A program made the position numbers and the translations under genes. A stretch of 64,000 bases of DNA from an uncultured Bradyrhizobium sp. (GTDB lineage: Bacteria; Pseudomonadota; Alphaproteobacteria; Rhizobiales; Xanthobacteraceae). Location: positions 1 through 64,000 of the forward strand of contig NZ_CANSMR010000020.1 of assembly GCF_947648125.1 (NCBI RefSeq), in the 5' to 3' direction. A model generated the notes under the pieces. The model did no database searches and was not told the DNA's origin. It saw nothing but the letters and a program-made list of their open reading frames with translations. This document shows positions 63,703 to 64,000 of the stretch, piece after piece. Position 1 is the stretch's first letter; each line of letters starts with the position of its first letter.

Positions 63703-64000
63703 ATGCGTGGGTGCCGCGCGTTCGTCGCGGCGCTCGTGCTCGCGTCCGCTGCAACGGTTGCGCAGGCCGGCTCCCCGGGGCCGGCTCCGCACAGCTTCTC
63801 GGCGGAGGGCCTCGCCAAGGTCTCCGACTATGTCAGGAACGAGGTCGCGACCGGGAAGATTCCCGGCGCGATCCTGCTGCTGCAACAGCACGGCAAGCCG
63901 GTCTACTACGAGAATTTCGGAGTTCGCGACGTCGCAACCGAATTCTCGATGAGCGCGGATACCATCTTCCGCCTCTATTCGATGTCGAAGCCGATCACGT
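63703..64000 (+). CDS. Exported serine hydrolase, paralogue 2 (cut by window end)
   Basis: The first 99 residues of a second beta-lactamase-fold hydrolase are visible. It has a signal peptide (MRGCRAFVAALVLASAATVAQA), the same EVATGKIPGAI(V/L)L(I/L)QQHGKPVY stretch as its neighbour and the SMSK motif (Ser93, Lys96). GGAGAATTGAT, inside the end of the previous gene, is the ribosome binding site, and the ATG lies one base after that gene's stop. The rest is outside the window, so completeness is unknown. Confidence 0.88.
   Translation, partial: MRGCRAFVAALVLASAATVAQAGSPGPAPHSFSAEGLAKVSDYVRNEVATGKIPGAILLLQQHGKPVYYENFGVRDVATEFSMSADTIFRLYSMSKPIT

Overview
The window reads as a chromosomal segment of a GC-rich alphaproteobacterium, most likely Bradyrhizobium or a close relative. 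The basis is the recA/alaS/icd linkage, the purC-purS-purQ-purL set with an F1-ATPase zeta-subunit gene beside it, a MlotiK1-like channel, and dispersed palindromic repeats of the kind common in that genus. This is recognition from memory, not a database match. No tRNA, rRNA, insertion sequence, prophage or CRISPR array was found.

0-18 kb: the 3' end of recA with a terminator; a tandem pair of DUF1835-like genes; a thioesterase; the gcvT-gcvH-gcvP glycine-cleavage operon behind a tandem glycine riboswitch; alaS; a cyclic-nucleotide-gated K+ channel; a DUF3455 exported protein; icd; a membrane-anchored alpha/beta hydrolase; a TrmJ-type RNA methyltransferase fused to a DUF559 nuclease-like domain; and a diheme cytochrome c.

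18-33 kb, the most accessory part: a small catabolic cluster (SDR, ThDP decarboxylase-like enzyme, Tat-exported ABC binding protein); a PACE efflux gene divergent from a LysR regulator; a ribitol-dehydrogenase-like SDR; two homologous exported TPR proteins; and a diguanylate cyclase. Between the TPR genes lies a compact module of TetR, single-cysteine OsmC, acyl-CoA-dehydrogenase-like flavoprotein, double rhodanese and cyanase. It looks like a regulated route for a sulfur/nitrogen toxicant that ends in cyanate, and it is the best candidate here for an undescribed system.

33-49 kb: purine biosynthesis (an ADSL-type purB, purC, purS, purQ, purL) interleaved with unrelated genes: a PEP-mutase-like enzyme with a divergent LysR gene, an exported protein between purS and purQ, an orphan tripartite-tricarboxylate binding protein, a TPR membrane protein, a DMT exporter, a large exported phosphodiesterase/phosphatase and a PaaI-like thioesterase.

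49-64 kb: stress and envelope functions. soxR is divergent from a two-gene RND efflux operon, with a textbook SoxR promoter between them. Then come an acyltransferase-3 protein, small membrane proteins, bolA, ltrA, DUF4345, the ergothioneine genes egtB-egtD, the monothiol glutaredoxin gene grxD coupled to a macrodomain gene, and two tandem serine-hydrolase (beta-lactamase fold) genes, the second cut by the window end. Several palindromic repeats and hairpin terminators punctuate the map.
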